Positions 7,295 to 14,598 of a stretch of DNA of 26,524 bases are shown here, piece after piece. The notes beneath the pieces were generated by a model. The model did no database searches and was not told the origin of the DNA. It saw nothing but the letters and a program-made list of their open reading frames with translations. How positions within the stretch are numbered: position 1 is the stretch's first letter; each line of letters opens with the position of its first letter. A program made the position numbers and the translations under genes. Source of the DNA: an uncultured Bacteroidaceae bacterium (GTDB taxonomy: Bacteria > Bacteroidota > Bacteroidia > Bacteroidales > Bacteroidaceae); the NCBI GenBank assembly GCA_904502185.1, contig CAJGDX010000022.1:1-26524 (forward strand). Direction: 5' to 3'.

Positions 7295-8446
7295 CTATTT
7301 CTTGTTTCGTTTGAATTCCTGTATCGCTTCCTGGGTGTTTATCTTCTTGCCGTTGCGGAAGGCTATTATGAATGCCTTGCTGAATTTCGGTGCTATCTTT
7401 TTTCTTAATGCCGCAATCTCGTTGTAATCGGTTGAGGCACCATGAGTATATTTGTATAGTCCGTTTTCCTTGTAATAGTCGGCTTTCAGCCCTTTCAACT
7501 GCTTGTCCTTTGCTGCAAGTTTTTTGTCGGAGGCAAGTATCTGTATCTTGAATACGGGTGCCTCTGTGTCGTTTACATCATCAGGCGCCGTTGCAATTGC
7601 TTCGGTTGTTTCTCTCTTTTCTTGCTTTTTGGAAGGGGGTGCGGCCTGTGTAGTTTTTTTTGCAGCTCCGTATTGTTTGTAATAAGCCGAAAAACCTTCG
7701 AAAATACCTTGTGTCAAGGCTTTTTGTCCATTCTTTGAGATAAGGAACTGCTCTTCGGTGGTGTTGCTGATGAATCCCAGCTCCACCAATATGCTGGGCA
7801 TGGCTGTGCGGTGAAGCACCAGAAAACCGGCATTTGATACACCGCGGTTGAGCAATTTGCTGCGTCCCACCATCTTCTTCTGTATGGCCTCGGCGCAGTG
7901 TATGCTCTTCTCCATGTCGTGGCTGCGTATGAGTTCGAAAATTATGTAGCTCTCTGTGGAGCGTGGGTCGAATCCCTTGTATGTCTCTTTGAAATTGTCC
8001 TCCAGCAGTATTGCCTCATTCTCGTACATGGCGGCCTTTTTTGCCTCGGCGCTGCTGCCCGAACCTAATGTGAATGTTTCGCATCCGCGTGCCTTGCGCG
8101 ACTTGGAAGCATTGGTGTGTATGGAGATGAAGAGGTCGGCTTTTGCTCTGTTAGCTATTGCTGCGCGTTCCACCAGTGGAACTGTCTTGTCGTTTTTTCT
8201 GGTGTAAACAATGTTTACCTCGGGGTAGGCGTCGTTTATCATCTTGCCCAGTGCCAGTGCTACGTTTAGGTTGATGGTCTTTTCTTTGGCCTTTCGTCCG
8301 ATTGCACCGGGGTCGTTGCCGCCGTGGCCGGCATCTATCACAAGAGTGAAGCCTCCTTTGCTTCGTGCAAAGGCAGTATTCGGCATCGCTGCTGTCAGTA
8401 ACAACAGTGATAATATTGCAATGGCTGTCTGTCTGATGCGCTTCAT
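7295..8446 (-). CDS. N-acetylmuramoyl-L-alanine amidase (Amidase_3) with SPOR-like tail
   Basis: Periplasmic zinc amidase of 383 residues that removes the stem peptide from the glycan strand of peptidoglycan during cell separation or remodelling. It has a signal peptide (1-27, cleavage after AFA) and an Amidase_3 domain (about 33-250). Zinc ligands are His41 (VIDAGHGG), Glu55 (KEKTINLN) and His110 (SIHTNAS), with catalytic Glu222 (ILVELGF). A low-complexity linker (about 258-292) leads to a C-terminal SPOR-like domain (about 295-370, starting VFKIQILAS), which in this fold would bind denuded glycan at the division site. The MCE gene follows 68 nt downstream. A weak -7 match (TAACTTCG on the minus strand, 8494-8501) lies upstream. 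Confidence 0.92.
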   Translation of the reverse strand: MKRIRQTAIAILSLLLLTAAMPNTAFARSKGGFTLVIDAGHGGNDPGAIGRKAKEKTINLNVALALGKMINDAYPEVNIVYTRKNDKTVPLVERAAIANRAKADLFISIHTNASKSRKARGCETFTLGSGSSAEAKKAAMYENEAILLEDNFKETYKGFDPRSTESYIIFELIRSHDMEKSIHCAEAIQKKMVGRSKLLNRGVSNAGFLVLHRTAMPSILVELGFISNTTEEQFLISKNGQKALTQGIFEGFSAYYKQYGAAKKTTQAAPPSKKQEKRETTEAIATAPDDVNDTEAPVFKIQILASDKKLAAKDKQLKGLKADYYKENGLYKYTHGASTDYNEIAALRKKIAPKFSKAFIIAFRNGKKINTQEAIQEFKRNKK

Positions 8447-8604
8447 TCTCGTGTGTGGCTGTTTGTGTATAGCCGAAATTCACTTTTAAGCTACGAAGTT
8501 AGCGCCATTTTTGTAAATAAGTGATAAAATTTGGAAAAAACTGCCGCCTTTTAACTCTATTTATAAAACAACTTTCGGCTATTTGTGCTAATCGACAGAC
8601 TGTG

Positions 8605-9987
8605 TTACAATATTTTCTTTACAAGCTCAAACATTTTGTATGGCATGTAGCGGAAAGGAAGGTCGAGCCATGTGGGGGTGATAACCACTGCACGGCTATG
8701 CGAAAAGGCGTTGAAGCTCTCTCGTCCGTGGTAGTGTCCCATTCCGGAATTTCCCACTCCGCCGAAAGGCAGATTTTCGTTGGCTATGTGCATGATGGTG
8801 TCGTTGATGCAGGCACCGCCTGATGAGGTTCTTCTGATTACCTCGTCTCCTTTTGCCTTGCTGCCGAAATAGTAGAGCGCCAGGGGCTTTTCGCGTTTGT
8901 TTACGAAACTTATAGCCTCCTCGGTGTTTTCAAATGTTACCATCGGCAGCACCGGACCGAATATCTCTTCCTGCATTACGGGTGATGCAGGGTCTACGTC
9001 GGCAAGCAATGTGGGCTCTATGAATTTCTCTGCAGCGATGGCTCTTCCGCCCAATACGATGCGTCCCTCCTTCAAATAACCCGATACGCGCTCAAAGGCC
9101 TTGTCGCTGACCATGCGTACAAAGTGACGGCTTTGGCGTATATCCTCGCCATGCAGTCGGGTAAGCTCGTTCTTGAACGCAGCCGGGAATTTCTCTGCCA
9201 GCGATGAGTGTATCAGCAGATAATCGGGGGCTATACATGTCTGTCCGGCATTCAGGGTCTTTCCCCACGCAATGCGGCGTGCTGCGATTTTAAGGTCGGC
9301 CTCTTTGTCCACTATGCAAGGGCTTTTGCCGCCAAGTTCCAGCACCACGGGTGTAAGATGACGCGAAGCTGCCTCCATCACCTTTTTGCCAAGTGAGGGG
9401 CTGCCGGTGAAGAAAATTATGTCGAAGCGATGTTCAAGCAATTCTTTGTTTACCTCTCTGTTGCCCTGAACTACTGCAATGTAGTGTGCGTCGAAGGTCT
9501 CCTCGATAAGTTTCTGAAGCACAGTCGAAACCTCGGGAACATAGGGCGAGGGTTTAAGCACTGCTGTGCAGCCTGCGGAAATTGCGCCCACCAGTGGGTT
9601 CAGCAACAGCTGTACGGGGTAGTTCCACGGAGACATTATCAGTGCATTGCCCAACGGCTCGCTGACGATGCGGCTGTACGAGGGTGTCATCTTCAGCGGA
9701 GTGGTGCGGCAGCTGCGTCGCATCCACGACTTAAGGTGGCTCAGATGGTTTTTAACCTCTCCGCTGACGATACTCAATTCTGTCAGTATTGCCTCTTCTT
9801 TCGACTTGTGCAGGTCGTTCCACAATGCCTGGCACAGTGGTTCCTCCCATTTTTTCAGGGCTGCCTGAAATTTCTTCAGCTGGTGGCGACGAAATTCGTA
9901 TGGCAATGTTGCACCGGATGCGAAATATTCGCGTTGCGCTGCTACTATGTTCTTGATACTCTCCGAGGAATTGTTTGCTATCTTCAT
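8605..9987 (-). CDS. NAD(P)-dependent aldehyde dehydrogenase, class 3-like
   Basis: Cytoplasmic aldehyde dehydrogenase of 460 residues that oxidises an aldehyde to a carboxylic acid. Seen: SPWNYP with Asn122 (oxyanion hole), FFTGSPSLG (nucleotide binding, about 192-200), catalytic Glu217 in LELGGKSP, nucleophile Cys251 in NAGQTCIAPD, and EEIFGPVLPM. The length and the C terminus fit the short ALDH3 group (fatty, aromatic and coniferyl aldehydes). The ATG at 9987 is chosen over 10089 because the longer reading would run 59 bp into the upstream SDR gene and adds residues unlike the family. The SDR gene ends 43 nt upstream on the same strand. The two enzymes could act in series, alcohol to aldehyde to acid, but nothing in the sequence identifies the substrate. 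Confidence 0.92.
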   Translation of the reverse strand: MKIANNSSESIKNIVAAQREYFASGATLPYEFRRHQLKKFQAALKKWEEPLCQALWNDLHKSKEEAILTELSIVSGEVKNHLSHLKSWMRRSCRTTPLKMTPSYSRIVSEPLGNALIMSPWNYPVQLLLNPLVGAISAGCTAVLKPSPYVPEVSTVLQKLIEETFDAHYIAVVQGNREVNKELLEHRFDIIFFTGSPSLGKKVMEAASRHLTPVVLELGGKSPCIVDKEADLKIAARRIAWGKTLNAGQTCIAPDYLLIHSSLAEKFPAAFKNELTRLHGEDIRQSRHFVRMVSDKAFERVSGYLKEGRIVLGGRAIAAEKFIEPTLLADVDPASPVMQEEIFGPVLPMVTFENTEEAISFVNKREKPLALYYFGSKAKGDEVIRRTSSGGACINDTIMHIANENLPFGGVGNSGMGHYHGRESFNAFSHSRAVVITPTWLDLPFRYMPYKMFELVKKIL

Positions 9988-10030
9988 CTCTTCTGTTTTA
10001 TGGCGCAAAAATAGATATATTTTGCGACCT

Positions 10031-10843
10031 TTACTTTTTTCTACCTGTAAAATGATCCATGGCCGAGAATATTCCCACCCATTTGCCAAAGATTAAATCG
10101 AACCACGAAGTAGGCAACAATCCCTGACACAATCTTATGAAGTGAAAGCCGAAAGGTATACCTTTGAAATCGCGGTTCTTCTCTATGGCGCGAATGATTT
10201 TTGCTGATGTTGCTTCGGGCTCGAGTATGGGGAAAAAACGCGATTTTACACCGTCGAACATACCTGTGTTTATAAAATATGGCGCAACGGTTGTAATATG
10301 AACATTGCTCTTGGCCTGTTTAAGCTCGATACGCACAGAGTCCGACCAGCCAATCACTGCCCATTTGCTGGCTACGTATACCGACATTTTGGGGTTGGAA
10401 AGCATACCTGCTGCCGATGCAATGTTGCAGATGTGCCCCTTGTCGCGTGCAAGCATTCCGGGTAATGCCTGGAGGGCAATGGTCATGGGGGCAACAGAGT
10501 TTATGCTCATCGTACGTTCTATGTCAGTGATGTTCTGTTTGTCGAAAGTCTTGTTGCCTGTGACTATACCTGCGCAGTTAATGACAATGTCTACGTTGCC
10601 ACACTCCTTTTCGGTGCGGGCGAAACACTCTTTCACAGCATTGCTGTCCGAAACGTCCAGTTTGTAGCCCTCTACGCGGCCCAGCTTGCCGAATTCGGCA
10701 ACGGTGCTGTTTATGTTCTCCTGGTTGATGTCCCAAATCACAAGGCAACGGGCACCTTTCTCCAATGCCATGCGTCCCATTATGCGGCCGATACCTGATG
10801 CACCGCCGGTAATCAAAATGCAGTTATCTTTAATCTTTGTCAT
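10031..10843 (-). CDS. Short-chain dehydrogenase/reductase (classical SDR)
   Basis: NAD(P)-dependent oxidoreductase of 270 residues. The Rossmann motif TGGASGIG is at 12-19, NCAG at 89-92, and the catalytic triad is Ser143, Tyr156 and Lys160 (YVASK). The ATG at 10843 is preferred over 10897 because it puts the Rossmann motif at the usual distance from the N terminus and lies 24 nt below a good -7 element; starting at 10897 would include the promoter. The hydrophobic C terminus (about 230-262) recalls membrane-associated, lipid- or retinol-type SDRs. It is the first gene of a probable two-gene operon with the aldehyde dehydrogenase. The substrate is unknown; an alcohol whose aldehyde feeds the next enzyme is the simplest inference. 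Confidence 0.9.
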   Translation of the reverse strand: MTKIKDNCILITGGASGIGRIMGRMALEKGARCLVIWDINQENINSTVAEFGKLGRVEGYKLDVSDSNAVKECFARTEKECGNVDIVINCAGIVTGNKTFDKQNITDIERTMSINSVAPMTIALQALPGMLARDKGHICNIASAAGMLSNPKMSVYVASKWAVIGWSDSVRIELKQAKSNVHITTVAPYFINTGMFDGVKSRFFPILEPEATSAKIIRAIEKNRDFKGIPFGFHFIRLCQGLLPTSWFDLIFGKWVGIFSAMDHFTGRKK

Positions 10844-10866
10844 ACAAGTTTGTACTTTTTCTACTG

Positions 10867-10897
10867 CAAAGATAGGCGAATTTAACCAATACGACAA
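10867..10897 (-). promoter_or_regulatory. Promoter of the SDR-ALDH operon
   Basis: Read on the minus strand, TATCTTTG (10874 to 10867) matches the Bacteroidetes -7 consensus TAnnTTTG. A TTG (10897-10895) lies 20 nt upstream as the -33. Transcription would start near 10860, giving a leader of under 20 nt before the ATG at 10843. Confidence 0.6.
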
Positions 10898-11166
10898 TTA
10901 ATTTGCACAAAGTAACACAATGTGTGCAAAAGTTACAAATGTTGGATAAAAATATACATCTGTTGTTAGGATTGTGTGGTGTTATCCTTTTTAATAAACA
11001 GCCAATGCTCATCATCGTTTAACATAAAACATGATTGGTTTTATGGATTTGACATATTCGATATATAAAATTGCTTGTGGCAGGCTCTGCTCTCTCTGCT
11101 ATTTTAGCTATCTTTGATTTTAAATCTAAAATAGAGTGCACTCGCTGTGAAAAATATTGAAACAAG

Positions 11167-11200
11167 TTTCATATTTCTCGCTCGTTTCTAACTATCTTTG
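11167..11200 (+). promoter_or_regulatory. Proximal promoter of the nuclease gene
   Basis: TATCTTTG at 11193-11200 is a perfect -7 match. TTTC at 11167-11170 lies 22 nt upstream as a weak -33. The start point would be about 20 nt before the ATG at 11229. Confidence 0.55.
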
Positions 11201-11228
11201 CCACCTCTACGTAAAACAAAAACTTATT

Positions 11229-12044
11229 ATGGCAAAAAACAAAAAGAAAAATGCCGGTGGAACTAATGGCTATAAACTTCTGATATATCTGGTACTGGGG
11301 CTCTTTGCCTTTTTCCTCTATCATTGCAGAGGTACAAAAACGTCAACTGTTGGGCATATCGATAAACTTGAAATACCGGTAATGTCATCTGCCGGTTCTG
11401 GACTGACGATTGCACGCGAGGGCTACACCTTGTCGTATAACCGCGAAAGGCTTCTTCCCAACTGGGTGGCCTACGAGCTTACAGCTCTTGAAACAGAGGG
11501 CGACGAGCCTCGTGCAAAACATTTTACCAAAGACCCTGAAATTAAGGGCTTGCAGGCCGATGCCGATGATTATCGCAACTCGGGCTGGGACAAAGGACAT
11601 ATGGCACCGGCTGCGGATATGAAATGGAGCGAAAAGGTGATGGATGAGTGTTTCTATCTTAGCAACATCTGCCCTCAGGACCATAAACTGAACACCGGAA
11701 CCTGGAAAAAACTTGAAGAGAAGTGTCGTGAGTATGCACGCTATTTTGGTAACATCTACATTGTCTGCGGTCCTGTGGTAAACAATAATAAATATGGAAC
11801 AATAGGCGAGAATGGAGTGCTTGTTCCTGATGGATTCTACAAGGTGCTGTTGACAAAATATTACGATGAATATAAAGGTGTGGGTTATCTTTTCGAGAAT
11901 AAGAAGGGTGCAAAGAATCTTGCCGAACATGCTGTGACTATTGACGAGGTGGAGCGCGTAACCGGGATAGATTTTTTCCATCTTCTGCCCGATGACATAG
12001 AGAAAAAAGTTGAGGCCGAGGTTGACAAGGCTGTTTGGAAGTAA
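11229..12044 (+). CDS. Membrane-anchored DNA/RNA non-specific endonuclease
   Basis: A 271-residue nuclease of the Serratia NucA/EndoG (beta-beta-alpha-metal) type. A lysine-rich cytoplasmic start is followed by one hydrophobic segment (about 15-32), which should anchor the enzyme with its catalytic domain in the periplasm. The active site is visible: DKGH at 121-124 (the DRGH motif, general base His124), Asn155 (KLNTGTW) as metal ligand, and Glu163 eight residues later, matching the Serratia spacing. The ATG at 11229 is preferred over 11157 because a good promoter lies between the two and the longer extension is not family-like. A role in digesting extracellular nucleic acid is an inference. 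The DUF4491 gene follows after 17 nt. Confidence 0.92.
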   Translation: MAKNKKKNAGGTNGYKLLIYLVLGLFAFFLYHCRGTKTSTVGHIDKLEIPVMSSAGSGLTIAREGYTLSYNRERLLPNWVAYELTALETEGDEPRAKHFTKDPEIKGLQADADDYRNSGWDKGHMAPAADMKWSEKVMDECFYLSNICPQDHKLNTGTWKKLEEKCREYARYFGNIYIVCGPVVNNNKYGTIGENGVLVPDGFYKVLLTKYYDEYKGVGYLFENKKGAKNLAEHAVTIDEVERVTGIDFFHLLPDDIEKKVEAEVDKAVWK

Positions 12045-12061
12045 TAGAATCCCTGTTTGTT

Positions 12062-12358
12062 ATGGAATTGAACTTTTTCGGACTTATAATAGGTGTTGCA
12101 ACATTTTTGATAATAGGACTTTTCCATCCTTTGGTTATCAAAGCCGAATATTATCTCGGAGTTAAAAGTTGGTGGCTGTTTCTGTTGGCAGGAATAGTTT
12201 CGTGTGCAGCCTCGCTGCTTGTCGCAGATACCATTTTGTCAATCCTGCTGGGAGTGGTGGCATTCTCCTCTTTTTGGAGCATTGGCGAGGTTTTCGAACA
12301 GCGCAAAAGGGTGCAGAAGGGGTGGTTCCCCAAGAATCCCAAAAGAGATGAAAAATAG
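12062..12358 (+). CDS. DUF4491 family small membrane protein
   Basis: A 98-residue protein of a family I recognise from Bacteroidetes and some Firmicutes; the function is unknown. Three TM segments (about 5-22, 34-52 and 56-73) are followed by the conserved charged end FEQRKRVQKGWFPKNPKR. HPLVIKAEYYLGVKSWW between the first two segments is also typical. The ATG at 12062 starts the recognisable family sequence MELNFFGLIIG; an upstream in-frame ATG at 12035 overlaps the nuclease gene and is less likely. It is probably co-transcribed with the nuclease (17-nt gap) and ends at a strong terminator. Confidence 0.88.
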   Translation: MELNFFGLIIGVATFLIIGLFHPLVIKAEYYLGVKSWWLFLLAGIVSCAASLLVADTILSILLGVVAFSSFWSIGEVFEQRKRVQKGWFPKNPKRDEK

Positions 12359-12364
12359 TGAATA

Positions 12365-12400
12365 CCCCATCAGATAATAACTATCTGATGGGGCATTTTT
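12365..12400 (+). terminator. Terminator after the nuclease-DUF4491 operon
   Basis: A 12-bp perfect inverted repeat (12365-12376 with 12382-12393) has a 5-nt loop and is followed by CATTTTT. It sits between the convergent DUF4491 and rmuC genes. The T-run favours the + direction. Confidence 0.9.
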
Positions 12401-12422
12401 GTGTCCTTGTTTTTGAGTGGGA

Positions 12423-13760
12423 CTATTCGGTTTTCTCTTTTATTGCCTCTATCTGTGGCAGCGGATGTCTTGCACTCTGTTTGGCACCCAGCTTTTCCAA
12501 TTTTGCACAGGTCTGTATAATGCTCTGCCCACCGGGAATGAGCTTTTTCTTGCCCTCGTCGTATGCTTCGTTTGCATTCTTAAGTGCCTTGCCTACATCC
12601 TCGTATCGTTTCATGAACTGGCCGACGCGTTCGAGCATTTCGTTCGCAAGTAAATATACCTGTTCGTGGTTACGTGCCTGTTCTATCTGTGTCCATGTGA
12701 GGTTTATCATTCGCATTGCCGCAAACAGTGTCTGTTCGTCGGCTATGAATACGTTCGCTTCCATCGCTTTTCGCCACAGATTGGGCTGGGCGTTCAAAGC
12801 TGTCCATAGTGCGCCGCTGTGGGGAACGAACATTATTACGTAGTCCATCCTTATTTTCGGGTGTTGAATATATGATGAATAGTCTTTTACAGACAACTCC
12901 TTCACATGTCTCTGCAGGCTCTCGATGTGTGCTTTCAGGTATTTCTGGCGCTCATCTTCGCTCTCGGCATTTACATAGTCCATGAATGATGTAAGCGACA
13001 CTTTCGAGTCGATTATCATTTCTCTGTTCTGGTCGAGGTGCATTATAACATCGGGCTTCATGCTGCTGCCCGAGTTTGACTTGATGACATTGCCCGAAGC
13101 GTCGCGTATCACATTCTGGGTGTCGTAGTGTATGCCACGTGTAAGACCTTGCGACTCCAACAGCTCTTCGAGTACCCATTCGCCCCAGTCGCCCTGTACC
13201 TTGCTCTGACGCTTGAATACACGTGCAAGCTCGTCGGTGCTTTGTCTGGCAGCTTCGCTCTGACGCATCATGTTCTCTATGTTGGCCTTCATTTCGCTGC
13301 TGATGGCAGTCTGTTTAAGAGTGCTGTCGTTCATGGCCTCTTTCATCTTTTCTATAGTTTCGCGCAGTGGGGTGACTATCTGTCCTATGTTGTTGTTGCT
13401 GCTCTCGGCAAACTCCTTTTGACGCTGCTTGAGCATCTCTTCGGTTGCGGTTTTCAGCTGTGCTGTCACCTTTTCCAATGTTTCGTCGAAGCGTGACTGT
13501 TGTGCAGCGAAGGCTTCGCGATGTTTCTCCTCCTGAGCTGCCAGTCTGTCGTTTGTCGCTTTTTCCTTTTCGGCCAGCAGCGTGTCCGATTGCTTCTGTA
13601 TGTTTGCCAGCAGCGTGTTTGCATTGCTTTTCTCGCTTTCAACCTGCCAGCGAAGTTTCTCTATTTCCGTCTCCATGCTGCGTCTGTTGCGATTGGCAAT
13701 AAAGTAGCCGATTATTGTACCTGTCAGCAGTGTGACAATTGCTATAAGTGCTGTTTCCAT
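12423..13760 (-). CDS. rmuC: DNA recombination protein RmuC
   Basis: A 445-residue RmuC homologue. Family members limit recombination at inverted repeats and are predicted to have a nuclease-like fold. One N-terminal TM helix (about 4-21, ending in IGYFIANRNRR) is followed by a long coiled coil rich in Glu, Gln and Lys (about 28-170). The RmuC core (about 180-410) includes KVQGDWGEWVLEELLES, KPDVIMHL, MIIDSKVSL and MDYVIMFVPHSGAL. The ATG at 13760 is used because the longer frame from 13856 runs through the promoter and is not family-like. It is divergent from rpe. Confidence 0.95.
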   Translation of the reverse strand: METALIAIVTLLTGTIIGYFIANRNRRSMETEIEKLRWQVESEKSNANTLLANIQKQSDTLLAEKEKATNDRLAAQEEKHREAFAAQQSRFDETLEKVTAQLKTATEEMLKQRQKEFAESSNNNIGQIVTPLRETIEKMKEAMNDSTLKQTAISSEMKANIENMMRQSEAARQSTDELARVFKRQSKVQGDWGEWVLEELLESQGLTRGIHYDTQNVIRDASGNVIKSNSGSSMKPDVIMHLDQNREMIIDSKVSLTSFMDYVNAESEDERQKYLKAHIESLQRHVKELSVKDYSSYIQHPKIRMDYVIMFVPHSGALWTALNAQPNLWRKAMEANVFIADEQTLFAAMRMINLTWTQIEQARNHEQVYLLANEMLERVGQFMKRYEDVGKALKNANEAYDEGKKKLIPGGQSIIQTCAKLEKLGAKQSARHPLPQIEAIKEKTE

Positions 13761-13786
13761 ACTCTTTATCTTTTTGTGTCGATTGG

Positions 13787-13817
13787 CAAAATTATTACAA
13801 CTCTCCTGAATTTTCAA
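13787..13817 (-). promoter_or_regulatory. Promoter of rmuC
   Basis: On the minus strand TAATTTTG (13794-13787) matches the -7 consensus. TTG at 13817-13815 lies 20 nt upstream. The start point would be about 20 nt ahead of the ATG at 13760. Confidence 0.55.
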
Positions 13818-13869
13818 TATCTTCAATAAATTTTCGCTTGCAGTGGGTGTGTACATCGCAAATTAACAC

Positions 13870-13877
13870 TATCTTCG
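13870..13877 (+). promoter_or_regulatory. Possible -7 element of rpe
   Basis: TATCTTCG fits TAnnTTTG except for one base and lies 32 nt before the rpe ATG. TGTG at 13848-13851 is a weak candidate -33. Confidence 0.35.
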
Positions 13878-13908
13878 CAGAAAGAACTCTCAAAAACAGG
13901 AAATTAAT

Positions 13909-14559
13909 ATGAGTCAGATAGTGTCGCCGTCGTTGTTGTCGGCAGATTTTGCAAATTTACAGTGTGACCTTGATATGATTAACCGCAGCGAAGCCGAGTG
14001 GTTGCATATTGATATTATGGATGGCGTGTTTGTGCCTAATCTCTCTTTCGGCCCTCCTGTGTTGCAGTATGTGGCGAAAGGATGCACAAAGGCACTCGAT
14101 GTTCATCTGATGGTTGTCAACCCTATGAACTATCTTGAGGCAGTGAAGGCTCTTGGTGCAAAGGTTATGAATATACATTATGAGGCTTGCACCCATCTTC
14201 ACAGAGCTGTTACCCAGATAAAGGATGCTGGCATGATGGCGGGTGTTACACTTAACCCCTCTACTCCTGTCATGCTGCTTAAGGATATTATTGCCGAACT
14301 TGACCTTGTTCTTCTGATGAGCGTAAATCCCGGCTTCGGCGGACAGAAGTTCATTCCTCACACAGTCGAAAAGGTGAAGGAACTGCGCGAACTTATAGCT
14401 GCCACCGGTTCACATGCCTTGATTGAGGTTGATGGTGGAGTGAATGTGGAAACAGGCAAATTGCTGGCAGAGGCAGGTTCAGATGTGCTTGTTGCCGGAA
14501 ACGCTGTCTTCAAGGCCGAGAATCCCGAGGCTGTTATTACTGCTTTGCGAGAATTGTAG
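13909..14559 (+). CDS. rpe: Ribulose-phosphate 3-epimerase
   Basis: A 216-residue TIM-barrel enzyme of the pentose phosphate pathway that interconverts ribulose 5-phosphate and xylulose 5-phosphate. The N-terminal SPSLLSADFANL, WLHIDIMDGVFVPN (metal ligands His33 and Asp35), DVHLMV (His66), NPGFGGQKF (phosphate binding, 140-148) and EVDGGV (Asp175) are all present at the standard positions. The length is normal. comEC follows in the same frame directly after the TAG stop. Confidence 0.97.
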   Translation: MSQIVSPSLLSADFANLQCDLDMINRSEAEWLHIDIMDGVFVPNLSFGPPVLQYVAKGCTKALDVHLMVVNPMNYLEAVKALGAKVMNIHYEACTHLHRAVTQIKDAGMMAGVTLNPSTPVMLLKDIIAELDLVLLMSVNPGFGGQKFIPHTVEKVKELRELIAATGSHALIEVDGGVNVETGKLLAEAGSDVLVAGNAVFKAENPEAVITALREL

Positions 14560-14598
14560 TATGGGGTAGTAGCCGGCGATTTTCTTGGGAATAACCCT

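Larger units (their letters stand above)
10844..11228. other. 385-bp divergent intergenic region with inverted repeats
   Basis: AT-rich region between the SDR (-) and nuclease (+) genes; no open frame in it looks coding. It holds the SDR promoter, two + strand -7 elements (TATCTTTG at 11109-11116 and 11193-11200) and two perfect inverted repeats. CATAAAAC (11023-11030) pairs with GTTTTATG (11038-11045). CTATTTTAG (11099-11107) pairs with CTAAAATAG (11126-11134). The second pair brackets the upstream -7 element, as an operator would. Confidence 0.5.

Noticed and set aside
9430..10014. 194-residue + strand frame opposite the aldehyde dehydrogenase
   Set aside because: It is antisense to the ALDH N-terminal domain including the SPWNYP motif. 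It has no promoter and an aberrant composition.
11023..11134. Invertible promoter (phase-variable switch) upstream of the nuclease
   Set aside because: The repeats are only 8-9 bp, the two pairs differ from each other, the bracketed segments are 7 and 18 nt, and no invertase is nearby. An operator or hairpin is more likely.
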